Position numbers and translations under genes: made by a program. A DNA stretch of 64,000 nt from NCBI GenBank assembly GCA_945865815.1, contig CAMBFR010000008.1, positions 1 to 64,000 on the forward strand, read 5' to 3'. Below, piece after piece: positions 1-9,148 of this stretch. Every line of letters starts with the position of its first letter. The first letter of the stretch is position 1. Under the pieces are notes generated by a model that saw only the letters and a program-made list of their open reading frames with translations, was not told the origin of the DNA and did no database searches. This DNA is from Candidatus Sulfopaludibacter sp. SbA3. GTDB lineage: Bacteria; Acidobacteriota; Terriglobia; 20CM-2-55-15.

Positions 1-178
1 GATCTTCATGGCCCGCTCCCAAGCTCGGGCCGGATATAACGCCATCCGCTCTTAACCTCCAGTGCGGATGTGACGTTACGTCGACCCTGCCCTTCAGACC
101 GGACATTTCATTTGCTACAGGCACCGGACAGATCATGTGCTACCGACAGCCAATAAATTCGACTCTAGCACGCTGTGT

Positions 179-184
179 TATAAT
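179..184 (+). promoter_or_regulatory. -10 box, near-leaderless start of the first gene
   Basis: A perfect TATAAT lies 8 nt upstream of the ATG at 193. No Shine-Dalgarno-like sequence is visible before this ATG. A transcript from this box would begin at or within a few bases of the start codon, so translation may be leaderless. A convincing -35 was not found. This is inference from sequence. Confidence 0.5.
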
Positions 185-192
185 CCCGCACT

Positions 193-555
193 ATGTTTGG
201 TCTAGACCGCAGACAGCAGTTCCTTTTGCTGATCTTTCTCGGTTTGATTTTCGCTGCCGCTCAGTATGGCCCTCCTTATTTCTATGCTTATCAGTTCAAC
301 GATTTCATCCGGCAGGAAGTGAAATTCGCGGTTTCCGCAAGAAAAACGACGAACGATGTCCGGGCGAATATCGCGAAGAAGGCCTTGGAGTTCAATATTC
401 CGATCACCGCACGCGATATAAAAATCACCCGCCGAGGTCCTGCATTCATCGTGGATATCGAGTACCGGTTTCCGATCAACCTCCGAGTGTATCAGCACGA
501 ATTGGTTTTCCATTCGAACGAGACCGGGGAAATTTTCGAAGATGCTTCCCGTTGA
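193..555 (+). CDS. Small membrane-anchored protein, DUF4845-like
   Basis: This 120-residue protein has one N-terminal membrane segment (about residues 8-27) and a soluble remainder with a periplasmic-type alpha/beta look. It resembles the small DUF4845-type proteins by size and layout; the family call is tentative and the function unknown. The start at 193 follows a TATAAT box by 8 nt. Its 3' end overlaps the moeA start by 14 nt, so it is probably co-transcribed with the molybdenum cofactor genes. Confidence 0.6.
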   Translation: MFGLDRRQQFLLLIFLGLIFAAAQYGPPYFYAYQFNDFIRQEVKFAVSARKTTNDVRANIAKKALEFNIPITARDIKITRRGPAFIVDIEYRFPINLRVYQHELVFHSNETGEIFEDASR

Positions 556-1756
556 ACGCGGGATCGAGATCGTCCTGTCCCTCGCAAAAGAGAAGAATCG
601 CGAGGATCGGATGGCTGCCGAATTTGTTCCCCTTCGCGATTCCATTTCCCGAATCCTGAGAGAGGACGTCTGCTGCGACGCGGATTCTCCGCCGTTCGAC
701 AAGTCCGTTCGCGACGGCTTCGCTGTTCGTTCCGAGGATGTGACCGCAATTCCCGCGACCCTGAAAGTCATTGGAGAGTCGCGCGCCGGCGCCGGCGCGT
801 CCGTGGAAGTGCGCCGGGGCGAGTGTTGCGAAATCATGACCGGCGCTCCGCTTCCAAAGGGCGCGGACGCGGTGGTCATGGTCGAACATACCGAAAGGCC
901 GGCGGCGGACTCGGTGCGCGTTCTCAAGACGGTACGCGAAAACGAAGGACTGCTTCGCAGGGCGGCGGAGGCGCGCGAGGGAGAACGTGTGCTCGAGGCG
1001 GGCCGCCGGATCGGCCTTGCCGATCTCGGGCTGCTGGCAACGGTGGGGAAGGCGGCCGTTAAGGTCTCTCAGAAACCGCAGGTCGCAATTATCGCGACCG
1101 GCGACGAACTGGTCGAGGTTCAGGAAAGGCCGCAACCCGCCCAAATCCGCAACAGCAACAGCTACACACTCTATGCGCAGGCCCTGGAGGCTGGTGCTTC
1201 TCCAATGCTCTATGGCATAGCGCGCGACAATCTGGACGATCTCCGGAACAAGATCCGAAAGGGATTGGAACACGACGTTCTCATCGTGTCCGGCGGCGTC
1301 TCCATGGGGAAGTACGATCTGGTCGAGAATGTGTTTGCCGAATGCGGTGTTCAGGTGCTCTTCGACAAGATTGCAATGAAGCCCGGGAAGCCAACCGTAT
1401 TTGGGTACCACGAAAGAGCATATGTCTTTGGGTTGCCAGGTAATCCGGTTTCGACGATTGTCTCGTTTCATATGTTCGTGCGCCCTCTCATCCGCAGTCT
1501 CCTGAAGGCCCGCGAGATTCAGCCGGAAATTCTCGACGCCCGTCTGGAAACACCGGCCAAATGCGATCCGGCGCGTGAATCGATTGTGCCGGCCCATGTA
1601 AGATTCGAGGGAGGCGGGTATTGGATATCCTCGGCGGTGTGGAAGGGTTCGTCGGATCTGGTCGGGCTTGCCCGGGCCAATGCGTTGATAATGATTCCGC
1701 GGCGCGAAGGAACACTGCAGGCTGGCGAGACCGCGCGATTCCTTGCTCTGGAATAA
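542..1756 (+). CDS. moeA: Molybdopterin molybdenumtransferase MoeA
   Basis: This is a 404-residue protein of the MoeA family, which inserts molybdate into adenylylated molybdopterin to make active molybdenum cofactor in the cytoplasm. Family hallmarks visible are the SPPFDKSVRDGFAV segment near residues 48-61, the SGGVSMGKYD motif of the MoCF-binding domain, and VFGLPGNPVS. Length is normal for the family. The ATG at 542 overlaps the upstream gene by 14 nt. It is followed by moaC and mog on the same strand, giving a compact cofactor operon that leads directly into the complex I genes. Confidence 0.95.
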   Translation: MLPVERGIEIVLSLAKEKNREDRMAAEFVPLRDSISRILREDVCCDADSPPFDKSVRDGFAVRSEDVTAIPATLKVIGESRAGAGASVEVRRGECCEIMTGAPLPKGADAVVMVEHTERPAADSVRVLKTVRENEGLLRRAAEAREGERVLEAGRRIGLADLGLLATVGKAAVKVSQKPQVAIIATGDELVEVQERPQPAQIRNSNSYTLYAQALEAGASPMLYGIARDNLDDLRNKIRKGLEHDVLIVSGGVSMGKYDLVENVFAECGVQVLFDKIAMKPGKPTVFGYHERAYVFGLPGNPVSTIVSFHMFVRPLIRSLLKAREIQPEILDARLETPAKCDPARESIVPAHVRFEGGGYWISSAVWKGSSDLVGLARANALIMIPRREGTLQAGETARFLALE

Positions 1757-1779
1757 TCTGAAATAAAACGGAGTGACTG

Positions 1780-2271
1780 GTGGCATCTGGAAAGCAGCAA
1801 CTGACTCACGTTGATCGGCGGGGCCGCGCGCGGATGGTGGACGTTACCGCAAAGGGCGAAACTACAAGAGCCGCGAGAGCCGAGGCTTTGGTCGAAATGT
1901 CGGCTGCCACCGTGAAACTTCTTCGCGAGCATCGAATCCCGAAGGGCGATCCCCTGGAGGTGGCGCGAATCGCGGGAATACAGGCGGCGAAAAAGACATC
2001 GGACCTGATTCCGCTGTGCCATCCGATCGCTCTGACGCACGTCGAGGTGGTTATTGAAGTCACTAAGACGGGTGCGAGAATCGAGGCAATTGCGAGAACG
2101 AAGGCGGAAACCGGCGTGGAGATGGAGGCCCTGGTGGCGGCTTCCGTCGCGGCGCTCACCGTCTACGACATGTGCAAGGCCGTCGAGAAAGGCATTTCGA
2201 TCGGACCGGTCCGGCTTCTTGAGAAACTTGGAGGCAAGAGTGGCCGGTGGACCCGGGGTGACCGCCAATGA
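1780..2271 (+). CDS. moaC: Cyclic pyranopterin monophosphate synthase MoaC
   Basis: This 163-residue protein matches MoaC, which with MoaA converts GTP to cyclic pyranopterin monophosphate, the first step of molybdenum cofactor synthesis. Visible family motifs are LTHVD near the N-terminus, the LCHP substrate-site motif, GVEMEAL and the VYDMCKA segment. The start is GTG at 1780, preceded by a CGGAG ribosome-binding site a few bases upstream. The stop overlaps the mog ATG, indicating translational coupling. MoaA, MoaE and MoaD are not in the window. Confidence 0.95.
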   Translation: MASGKQQLTHVDRRGRARMVDVTAKGETTRAARAEALVEMSAATVKLLREHRIPKGDPLEVARIAGIQAAKKTSDLIPLCHPIALTHVEVVIEVTKTGARIEAIARTKAETGVEMEALVAASVAALTVYDMCKAVEKGISIGPVRLLEKLGGKSGRWTRGDRQ

Positions 2272-2759
2272 GCTTGGGCCGCGCTCTCGTACTGACGATT
2301 AGCGATTCGGCCGCCGCCCGAAAGCGCGAAGACCTGTCTGGCCCGGAGGCTGGCCGCATTTTGACGGAAGCCGGTTTCGATGTCAGCGGTGTTGAGGTTT
2401 TGCCGGACGAGCGGTTCGATATAGAATCGCGGCTTCGCCGGGCCTGCGAGGAAGGTTTCGTCCTTGTGGTGACTACCGGAGGGACGGGTCTTTCGCCTCG
2501 CGACACGACACCGGAGGCGACGCTGGCGGTCATCGAGCGGGCAGTTCCGGGGATACCCGAACTGATGCGTCTGGAAAGTTTCAAGGTTACTTCCAGAGCG
2601 GCCCTGTCCCGGGCGGTTGCAGGAATTCGCCGGTCGACCTTAATAATCAACTTGCCTGGAAGCGTCAAGGGCGTGCGAGAATGTCTGGGCGCGGTGCAGC
2701 CGATCCTGCCGCATGCGGTTGCGACTTTGAACCGATCGTCGCTTGGTTGCGGCGAGTAA
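2268..2759 (+). CDS. mog: Molybdopterin adenylyltransferase (MogA/MoaB family)
   Basis: This 163-residue protein is of the MogA/MoaB family, which adenylylates molybdopterin before metal insertion by MoeA. The [17 protein letters not shown]-type signature of the MPT-binding site is present near residues 69-85, and an SDSAAARKR-like segment lies at the N-terminus. It overlaps moaC by 4 nt and ends only 16 nt before nuoA, so it probably shares a transcript with complex I. Whether it should be called mog or moaB cannot be settled by eye. Confidence 0.9.
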   Translation: MSLGRALVLTISDSAAARKREDLSGPEAGRILTEAGFDVSGVEVLPDERFDIESRLRRACEEGFVLVVTTGGTGLSPRDTTPEATLAVIERAVPGIPELMRLESFKVTSRAALSRAVAGIRRSTLIINLPGSVKGVRECLGAVQPILPHAVATLNRSSLGCGE

Positions 2760-2775
2760 GGAAAGATAGGGGACC

Positions 2776-3144
2776 ATGGAGCAAAACGTCTTAGCCGGTT
2801 ACATACCGATTTTCCTCTTCATGGGGTTGACGCTTCTGTTTCCGATTGTGACGCTGCTGGCGGCCCGCCTGATTCGGCCGCAGACAGGGGGCGCGGGAAA
2901 ACTGGCGCCGTATGAGTGCGGTGTCGACCCGGACTCCGATGCGCGGCAGCGTTATGCGATTCGTTACTACGTCGTCGCGATTTTGTTCGTCATATTTGAC
3001 GTTGAGACCGTTTTCCTTTTTCCCTGGGCGATCAATTTCAACCGACTGGCGCTGTTTGGATTGATCGAGATGCTCGTATTCCTGGGAATTCTGATCGTTG
3101 GATACGTTTGGATTATCAAGAAGGGCGCTCTCGACTGGGCATAG
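2776..3144 (+). CDS. nuoA: NADH-quinone oxidoreductase subunit A, cluster 1
   Basis: This 122-residue protein has three predicted membrane helices and the NuoA signature: LAPYECG near residues 43-49, and FDVETVFLFPWA with its conserved acidic residues. NuoA (ND3) is part of the complex I membrane arm and its loop lies close to the quinone cavity. It opens the first nuo cluster, with a GGGGA ribosome-binding site just upstream and nuoB 12 nt downstream. A second divergent copy lies at 25976-26335. Confidence 0.95.
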   Translation: MEQNVLAGYIPIFLFMGLTLLFPIVTLLAARLIRPQTGGAGKLAPYECGVDPDSDARQRYAIRYYVVAILFVIFDVETVFLFPWAINFNRLALFGLIEMLVFLGILIVGYVWIIKKGALDWA

Positions 3145-3156
3145 GAGACTCAAAGA

Positions 3157-3729
3157 ATGCCGGCTTGGATTGAAGATCGGTTCGAAAAAAACATCGTTAC
3201 GACAACGGTCGATTTCGTCTTCAACTGGGCGCGCAAATCGGCGCTTTGGCCCATGACGTTTGGGCTCGCCTGCTGCGCCATTGAGATGATGGCGACCGGC
3301 GCCTCCAGATTCGACATGGATCGCTTCGGCGCCGGCATCTTCAGGCCCAGCCCCCGGCAGTCGGATCTTATTATTGTTGCCGGCACTGTCACGCTGAAGA
3401 TGGCTCCCATCGTCCGCCGTGTGTATGACCAGATGCCGGACCCGAAGTGGGTCATTTCGATGGGCGCCTGTTCCAACGTCGGCGGCCCGTTTGACACCTA
3501 CTCGGTCTTGCAGGGCGTGGACCACGTGATTCCGGTGGACGTCTATGTTCCGGGCTGCCCTCCGCGTCCCGAGGCACTGCTGTATGGTCTGATGCGCCTG
3601 CAGGACAAGATCGATCGAATGACGATCGCAAAGAAACCCACCGAAGTCCGACTCGACGACGTGAAAAACGATGAGCGAATTGCCCGCGCCGCGAAAGAAG
3701 AGATGGACCGCATCGGAATGAAGATTTAG
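3157..3729 (+). CDS. nuoB: NADH-quinone oxidoreductase subunit B, cluster 1
   Basis: This 190-residue protein is NuoB (PSST), which carries the terminal [4Fe-4S] cluster N2 that passes electrons to quinone. The four ligand cysteines are visible: adjacent Cys39-Cys40, Cys105 in GACSN and Cys134 in [16 protein letters not shown] ribosome-binding site precedes ATG 3157. It is the only nuoB in the window, so if the second partial cluster makes a working complex, it must use this copy or one encoded elsewhere. Confidence 0.96.
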   Translation: MPAWIEDRFEKNIVTTTVDFVFNWARKSALWPMTFGLACCAIEMMATGASRFDMDRFGAGIFRPSPRQSDLIIVAGTVTLKMAPIVRRVYDQMPDPKWVISMGACSNVGGPFDTYSVLQGVDHVIPVDVYVPGCPPRPEALLYGLMRLQDKIDRMTIAKKPTEVRLDDVKNDERIARAAKEEMDRIGMKI

Positions 3730-3769
3730 GGCTGCCGGGACCTTCGCGCCCACAGGTGGACTGAAGGCG

Positions 3770-4759
3770 ATGTCTCTCATCGAACACCTTCGAAGCAAGA
3801 TTCAGCAATCGGGACCGATTCCGTTTTCTGAATACATGGAAGAGGTCCTGTACCACCCCCGCTTTGGTTACTACTCTTCCTTGAGATTGCCGATCGGCGC
3901 GGAGGGCGACTACTACACGTCCTCCGACCTGGATCCCATATTCGGGAAGCTTCTCGCCAAAAAATTCGAAAGCATGGCTGAAGGATCGGACTCGTTCACG
4001 CTCGTCGAGCTTGGGGCGGGGAAGGGATCACTTGCGCGCCATATCCTGGAGGAACGGCGGTTTCCCTACCTCATCCTCGAACGGAGCGCTGCGATGCGCG
4101 AACATCAGCGCGAGTTATTGAAAGACTTCGACGTTCGATGGATCGAGGATCTGCCTCGGAAGCTAACCGGGTGCATTTTTTCGAACGAGTTTTTCGACGC
4201 CCTTCCCGTTCATCGGATTCGCCGCCGGGATGGCGTGTTGAAGGAGTTGTACGTGAGCGGCGAATTCGAGGAGATTGAAGGTGACCTGCGGCAGCCCATC
4301 GAGTTGCCCCTCAAGGAAGGCCAGACGGCCGACGTCAACCTCGAAGCGCGAGCATGGATTCGCCGGATTGCGGCAAGTCTCGATCGGGGCTACCACCTTG
4401 CGATCGACTATGGGTACCTGCACGACGAGTTCTACGCCCAGCCGCACGGCACATTGATGTGTTACCGGCGCCACCAGGCCGAGGAAAACCCCTACGCTCA
4501 TATCGGCGAACAGGACATGACAGCGCACGTCAATTTTTCAGACCTTATGGATGAAGGCATTCGCGCAGAGCTCCCGACGGAAAATTTCCAGACGCAGATG
4601 AATTTCCTGATCGAACTGGGAATTCTCGACCGGATGCAGCAACTTGCAACTGCCGCCGACGCGGCATCACTCCAGCGCCTGTTGCGGATCAAGAAACTCA
4701 TTTTGCCCGGGAATATGGGCGAACGTTTCAAGGTTTTGGTGCAGAGAAAGGGCACGTAG
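3770..4759 (+). CDS. MidA/NDUFAF7-family SAM-dependent methyltransferase
   Basis: This 329-residue protein is of the COG1565 (MidA, formerly DUF185) family. Its N-terminal segment PIPFSEYMEEVLYHPRFGYY at residues 17-36 is characteristic, and the SAM-binding LVELGAGKGSLA loop is at 78-89. The mitochondrial homologue NDUFAF7 symmetrically dimethylates an arginine of the NuoD homologue NDUFS2 and is needed for complex I assembly. Here the gene lies between nuoB and nuoC on the same strand, 40 nt after nuoB, so a complex I assembly role is a strong inference. The likely target is Arg51 of NuoD. The substrate is not shown by sequence alone. Confidence 0.9.
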   Translation: MSLIEHLRSKIQQSGPIPFSEYMEEVLYHPRFGYYSSLRLPIGAEGDYYTSSDLDPIFGKLLAKKFESMAEGSDSFTLVELGAGKGSLARHILEERRFPYLILERSAAMREHQRELLKDFDVRWIEDLPRKLTGCIFSNEFFDALPVHRIRRRDGVLKELYVSGEFEEIEGDLRQPIELPLKEGQTADVNLEARAWIRRIAASLDRGYHLAIDYGYLHDEFYAQPHGTLMCYRRHQAEENPYAHIGEQDMTAHVNFSDLMDEGIRAELPTENFQTQMNFLIELGILDRMQQLATAADAASLQRLLRIKKLILPGNMGERFKVLVQRKGT

Positions 4760-4837
4760 CTGCGGCTATTTTTCTGACCGTAATTACTAATGGTTGCGCT
4801 AAGATGCTACGTTGCGCAACGGGGGTGGGCCGGGCCG

Positions 4838-4866
4838 TTGACAGGTTCGGATCGATATGGTTCAAT
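4838..4866 (+). promoter_or_regulatory. Possible internal promoter before nuoC
   Basis: A perfect TTGACA at 4838-4843 is followed after 17 nt by TTCAAT (4861-4866) in the 163-nt gap between midA and nuoC. Just upstream, GTTGCGC occurs twice (4794-4800 and 4812-4818), the second copy within the palindrome GTTGCGCAAC. This could be an internal promoter with an operator for nuoC onward. The -10 is a weak match. Confidence 0.35.
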
Positions 4867-4922
4867 CCACCGTTTTGCATTCGCTCGTCATTAACTTTCA
4901 GCTTTCCCGGGACTTTATTTGA

Positions 4923-5675
4923 GTGGAAAACGAAAAAGAGAATCAGGGGACCGAAAAACCGGGCGATCCCGCTCAACCAGCCTCGTCGGCTCAACCAAGC
5001 CAGCCGGCGCAATCGGCAGACGAAGCGAAAGCCGCGGCGCCAAAACCTCCTCCTCCGCCTCCTCCTGCGAAGCCGGCAGCGCCTGCGGCTCCTCCGAAGC
5101 CGAAAGGCCCCGTCCAGGAGCCCTGGTCCCATCCATTAGTGGACGCGATCAAGGAGAAATTCGGTGGCGAGTTTGTAAAGGCGTACAGCTTTCTGGGGCA
5201 GAATCAGATTGAAGTGAAGAAGGACCGTATCGTCGAGATCGTGACCTTCCTTCGCGACAATCCGATTGTTCCGTTCGATTACATGGCGGACGAGACGGCC
5301 GTTCACTGGCCCAAGGAAGAGCAGTTCGAGATCGTTTATATCCTCTACTCCTTCGCGAAGAACGAGTACCTCCGCCTGAAAACGCGAATCAAGGAATGGG
5401 AGGACATCGAGAGTGTCTTTGCGGTGTGGCCAACGGCAGACTGGCTGGAGCGCGAGGTCTACGACATGTTTGGTGTCCAATACAGGAACCATCCGGATCT
5501 GCGGCGGATTCTGCTGCCTGAGGATTGGGTGGGTTTCCCGCTGCGCAAGGATTACAACATCCGGTTGCAGGATGTGGAGTGGGTCCGAAAGCATCTTGGC
5601 ATCGACTCGGGACAAAAGTACTACGTAAGCGAAGCCAGGCACGAGAGCCCGGATTACATAACCCCGACCGATTAG
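4923..5675 (+). CDS. nuoC: NADH-quinone oxidoreductase subunit C with Pro/Ala-rich N-terminus
   Basis: This 250-residue protein is NuoC (30 kDa subunit), a structural core subunit of the hydrophilic arm next to NuoD. The conserved domain spans about residues 75-235, with [12 protein letters not shown] and the GFPLRKDYN motif typical of the family. It starts at GTG 4923. Residues 1-74 form a low-complexity extension rich in Pro, Ala, Gln and Lys, including a run of seven prolines, which is absent from ordinary NuoC. The extension is probably disordered. An alternative start inside it would shorten the protein, but no better ribosome-binding site is obvious. Confidence 0.92.
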   Translation: MENEKENQGTEKPGDPAQPASSAQPSQPAQSADEAKAAAPKPPPPPPPAKPAAPAAPPKPKGPVQEPWSHPLVDAIKEKFGGEFVKAYSFLGQNQIEVKKDRIVEIVTFLRDNPIVPFDYMADETAVHWPKEEQFEIVYILYSFAKNEYLRLKTRIKEWEDIESVFAVWPTADWLEREVYDMFGVQYRNHPDLRRILLPEDWVGFPLRKDYNIRLQDVEWVRKHLGIDSGQKYYVSEARHESPDYITPTD

Positions 5676-5681
5676 GGAATC

Positions 5682-6797
5682 ATGTCCACCAAAGAAACAT
5701 TATTTGATGCGAATGAAATAACCGTAAGCATGGGGCCGCAGCACCCTTCCACGCATGGGGTGCTTCAGGTGAAGCTGAAACTCGATGGCGAAAGAGTTAT
5801 CGACGCGAATTGCGTTATCGGCTACCTCCATCGCGGGGTCGAAAAGCTCGGCGAAGCCCAGACGTATGGCCAGTTCGTGCCTACTCTCGACCGCATGGAC
5901 TACATTGCTGCGGTTTCGAATTGTCTCGGCTATTGCGAGACCATCGAGAAACTGCTCGGCATCACGGCGCCCCCGCGGGCCCAGTACATTCGCGTCATCC
6001 TGACCGAGTTGAATCGTATTTCCAGCCACCTGCTTTGGCTCGGCACGCACGCGCTCGACATCGGCGCGATGACCGTCTTCCTTTACGCCTTCCGCGAGCG
6101 CGAAGAAATCCTGAAGATCTTCGAGAACTATTGCGGCGCCCGTTTGACGACGCATGTGTTTCGCATCGGCGGAACCCAGTACGAACTCTATGACGGGTTC
6201 GAGGCCCAGGTCCGCGCCTTTGTCAAAGACTTCCCCTCGAAGATCGCGGAATACGAAACGCTTCTGACCGAAAACCGGATCTGGATCAGCCGGACTCGGG
6301 GTGTCGGAGTGATCTCGGCAAAGGATGCGATTGCGATGGGAGTCACGGGACCTTGCCTGCGGGGTTCCGGCGTGGAGTGGGATCTTCGCAAGGCGAAGCC
6401 GTACGCGGCTTATGCGGACTTCCAGTTCGACATTCCTACCGGCGCGACGGGTGATACCTATGACCGTTATATGGTCCGCATGGAGGAGATGCGGCAGTCC
6501 TGCCGCATTGTCGGCCAGGCCGTTGAAAAGATTCCGGACGGACCTCTGATGGCCAAGCTCTCCAAGATCATTAAGCCGCCCGTGGGCGACATCTATCATT
6601 CGATCGAAGCTCCCAAGGGTGAACTCGGGTATTACATCGTCAGCGATGGAACGACGCAGGCCTATCGCGCGCGAGTGCGGCCGCCGTCTTTTGTCAATCT
6701 GCAGGCGCTGCGGCGCATGGTCACCGGGCTCATGGTGGCGGACGTGGTGGCGATCATCGGAACTTTGGATATCGTTTTGGGTGAGATAGACCGCTAA
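5682..6797 (+). CDS. nuoD: NADH-quinone oxidoreductase subunit D, cluster 1
   Basis: This 371-residue protein is NuoD (49 kDa subunit), which lines the quinone-reduction site. The [10 protein letters not shown] loop at residues 17-26 carries the two conserved histidines (His21, His25), and the LHRG motif follows at 49-52. Counting 26 residues from His25, as in mitochondrial NDUFS2, gives Arg51, the position methylated by NDUFAF7. It starts 6 nt after nuoC, and its stop shares a base with the nuoH ATG (TAATG). It is the only nuoD in the window. Confidence 0.96.
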   Translation: MSTKETLFDANEITVSMGPQHPSTHGVLQVKLKLDGERVIDANCVIGYLHRGVEKLGEAQTYGQFVPTLDRMDYIAAVSNCLGYCETIEKLLGITAPPRAQYIRVILTELNRISSHLLWLGTHALDIGAMTVFLYAFREREEILKIFENYCGARLTTHVFRIGGTQYELYDGFEAQVRAFVKDFPSKIAEYETLLTENRIWISRTRGVGVISAKDAIAMGVTGPCLRGSGVEWDLRKAKPYAAYADFQFDIPTGATGDTYDRYMVRMEEMRQSCRIVGQAVEKIPDGPLMAKLSKIIKPPVGDIYHSIEAPKGELGYYIVSDGTTQAYRARVRPPSFVNLQALRRMVTGLMVADVVAIIGTLDIVLGEIDR

Positions 6798-7831
6798 TGG
6801 AATTTGCGATCAATTACGTCATTCTTCCGCTCGTCAAAATAGGCATCATCCTGGCAGTGCTTCCCCTGCTGGTCGCCGCCATCACGCTTGCCGAGCGCAA
6901 GGTTATCGCGTTCATGCAGGTGCGGCTGGGGCCGATGCGGGTCGGTCCGTGGGGGTTGCTTCAACCCATCGCGGATCCCATCAAGCTGCTGCTGAAGGAA
7001 GACATCATTCCGGCGCGGGCGGACAAATGGGTTTTTGTGGCGGCGCCGATCATCACGCTGATTCCGGCGTTTATTGTTTTTGCCGTCATTCCGTTTGGTC
7101 CGACGATCAACGTTTTAGGTACGCCCGTCACCCTTTACGTCACGGACCTGAACATCGGCGTCCTTTACGTGCTTTCGATTTCGTCGATCGGCGTGCTGGG
7201 TATCATTCTGGCCGGCTGGGCGTCGAACAGCAAATACCCGCTGCTTGGGGCATTGCGGTCGGCCGCGCAGATGGTGAGTTACGAAGTGGCTCTGGGCTTC
7301 TCCATCATGGGCGTGCTCATGCTGTCGGAAACGCTCAGTCTGGTCGGCATAGTCGAAGCGCAGCGAAGTTCAGGCCTCTGGTACGTGTTTCTCCAGCCGG
7401 TCGCGTTCGTTCTTTTCTTTATCTGCGGTGTCGCGGAAACGAACCGGGCGCCTTTCGATTTGCCGGAAGCCGAGTCGGAACTGGTTGCCGGTTTCCACAC
7501 CGAGTACAGCGGTTTCAGGTTCTCCCTGTTCTTTCTGGCTGAATACGCCAACATGATTACCGTGTCGGCGATGGCCGTGACACTCTTTCTGGGCGGGTGG
7601 CTCAGACCTTTTCCGAATGTTGAGGCGCTGGCGTTTCTGGACCTCATTCCCGGAATTCTGTGGTTCGCGATCAAAGTGGTTGTATTCCTTTATTTCTATA
7701 TGTGGTTCCGAGCCAGTTGGCCGCGGTACCGGTATGATCAGCTCATGAAAGTCGGGTGGCAGTTCCTGTTGCCGCTCGCGATTGCGAACGTCATCGTGAC
7801 CGCAATCCTGGCCTTGATATTCAGGGGATAA
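6797..7831 (+). CDS. nuoH: NADH-quinone oxidoreductase subunit H, cluster 1
   Basis: This 344-residue protein is NuoH (ND1), a membrane protein with about eight helices joining the membrane arm to the quinone cavity. Signature segments are LAERKVIAFMQVRLGPMRVGP near residues 31-51 and the acidic loop ETNRAPFDLPEAESELVAG. The ATG overlaps the nuoD stop by one base. A paralogue is encoded at 24470-25483. Confidence 0.96.
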   Translation: MEFAINYVILPLVKIGIILAVLPLLVAAITLAERKVIAFMQVRLGPMRVGPWGLLQPIADPIKLLLKEDIIPARADKWVFVAAPIITLIPAFIVFAVIPFGPTINVLGTPVTLYVTDLNIGVLYVLSISSIGVLGIILAGWASNSKYPLLGALRSAAQMVSYEVALGFSIMGVLMLSETLSLVGIVEAQRSSGLWYVFLQPVAFVLFFICGVAETNRAPFDLPEAESELVAGFHTEYSGFRFSLFFLAEYANMITVSAMAVTLFLGGWLRPFPNVEALAFLDLIPGILWFAIKVVVFLYFYMWFRASWPRYRYDQLMKVGWQFLLPLAIANVIVTAILALIFRG

Positions 7832-7833
7832 CA

Positions 7834-8304
7834 ATGAAGGTCCAACGTCCGGAACTGTCTCTGTTGAAAAAGATTTTTCTTGTCGACCTGTTCAAGGGGC
7901 TGGCGCTGACGTTCTCGTACCAGCGCCCCTCGGCGAACTACACAGAGCAGTATCCGAAGGCGCGGCCCAAGGTCGCCGAACGGTTCCGGGGCGCGCCGCG
8001 GCTGAACAACGATCCCGATAACGGCGAGACTCTCTGCATAGCATGCAATCTGTGCGCGCTTGCGTGCCCGGAGCATTGCATCGAGGTGGGTTGGGAGCGA
8101 ACCGAGGCCGGCAAGAAAGCGCTCACTACATACACCTTCGATATGTCGCGCTGCATGTTCTGCGGATTGTGCGAAGACGCCTGTCCCACGCCGTGCCTGG
8201 AACTCACGCAGGATTTCGAGCTCAGCCTGTACGAACGGCGTGACATGAAATGGGACCGGCAAAAATTGGAAGAGGGCAACCAGCCGGTTGTTTATACGAG
8301 GTAG
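7834..8304 (+). CDS. nuoI: NADH-quinone oxidoreductase subunit I, cluster 1
   Basis: This 156-residue protein is NuoI (TYKY), carrying two [4Fe-4S] clusters (N6a, N6b). Both ferredoxin-type motifs are intact: Cys68, 71, 74, 78 and Cys107, 110, 113, 117. The start chosen is ATG 7834, 2 nt after the nuoH stop. An upstream in-frame start would run inside nuoH and adds no family sequence. This is the only nuoI in the window. Confidence 0.95.
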   Translation: MKVQRPELSLLKKIFLVDLFKGLALTFSYQRPSANYTEQYPKARPKVAERFRGAPRLNNDPDNGETLCIACNLCALACPEHCIEVGWERTEAGKKALTTYTFDMSRCMFCGLCEDACPTPCLELTQDFELSLYERRDMKWDRQKLEEGNQPVVYTR

Positions 8305-8305
8305 A

Positions 8306-8827
8306 ATGCTGGAACTCGCTCTCTTTTACATTTTCGGAACGATCGCTGTTGTATCCGCGATTCTCGTCATCACGCAGCATAACGTCGTTCATAGCGCAAT
8401 TTTCCTTGCGGGCACGCTGCTGTCGGTAGCCGGTATTTTTCTCGCGCTCAACGCCGAATTTCTCGCCGGTGTCCAGGTCATTGTGTATGTCGGCGGAATC
8501 CTCGTCCTGTTTGTATTCGTGATCATGCTTATCGCGGTGGAACGTTCGACGTTCGAACGCCAGTTCAATCGGCAGTGGAAGATAGCCCTGATAACTTCCG
8601 CAATCCTGATCGGTGAGCTGGTTTATGTGGTGTATCAGGGGCGGGATACGTTTGTCCTGGCCGAGCCGGCCGTGCCGCTGGTTCAGGGCGCCGCTGGAAA
8701 TTCACAGCAGGTGGGTATGGGTTTGTATACGACATACCTTCTGCCGTTTGAGATTGCGTCGATTCTGTTGCTGGTTGCCATTGTCGGCGCCGTCGTGCTG
8801 GCAAAGAAGAAAACGCAGACCGAGTAG
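8306..8827 (+). CDS. nuoJ: NADH-quinone oxidoreductase subunit J, cluster 1
   Basis: This 173-residue protein is NuoJ (ND6), with five predicted membrane helices. The family segment [19 protein letters not shown] sits in the third helix. The start is ATG 8306, one base after the nuoI stop; a TTG further upstream would only add residues encoded by the nuoI end. The C-terminus ends in a short lysine-rich tail. Confidence 0.93.
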   Translation: MLELALFYIFGTIAVVSAILVITQHNVVHSAIFLAGTLLSVAGIFLALNAEFLAGVQVIVYVGGILVLFVFVIMLIAVERSTFERQFNRQWKIALITSAILIGELVYVVYQGRDTFVLAEPAVPLVQGAAGNSQQVGMGLYTTYLLPFEIASILLLVAIVGAVVLAKKKTQTE

Positions 8828-8841
8828 AGGAGACAGCCGGA

Positions 8842-9144
8842 GTGGTTGCAACACATCATTATCTATTTCTCGCCGCGGCTCTTTTTACGATCGGCGTGAT
8901 CGGCGTCTTGACGCGCCGCAACATCATGATCGTCCTCATGTCGATTGAGTTGATGATGAATGCGGTCAACATCAACCTGATTGCATTCTCAAATCACCTG
9001 CAGCAGGTTAACGGGCAGATTTTCGCCATCTTTGTCATAACTGTCGCCGCGGCGGAAGCCGCGGTGGGTCTCGGGATCGTGATCGCGATGTTCAAGAACA
9101 AGGAAACGATGAACATCAACGAGATCGACCTCATGAAGTGGTAG
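8842..9144 (+). CDS. nuoK: NADH-quinone oxidoreductase subunit K, cluster 1
   Basis: This 100-residue protein is NuoK (ND4L), with three membrane helices. The conserved acidic residues lie in [16 protein letters not shown] and in the [15 protein letters not shown] segment. The start is GTG 8842 with an AGGAGA ribosome-binding site upstream. It ends 4 nt before nuoL. Confidence 0.94.
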   Translation: MVATHHYLFLAAALFTIGVIGVLTRRNIMIVLMSIELMMNAVNINLIAFSNHLQQVNGQIFAIFVITVAAAEAAVGLGIVIAMFKNKETMNINEIDLMKW

Positions 9145-9148
9145 ACGA

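Noticed and set aside
476-1786. Long minus-strand frame opposite moeA (436 codons)
   Set aside because: It is the antisense shadow of a clearly conserved gene and has no protein-like pattern.
4858-4870. GGTTCAATCC, like a tRNA T-arm
   Set aside because: No matching stem, anticodon arm or acceptor stem can be drawn around it.
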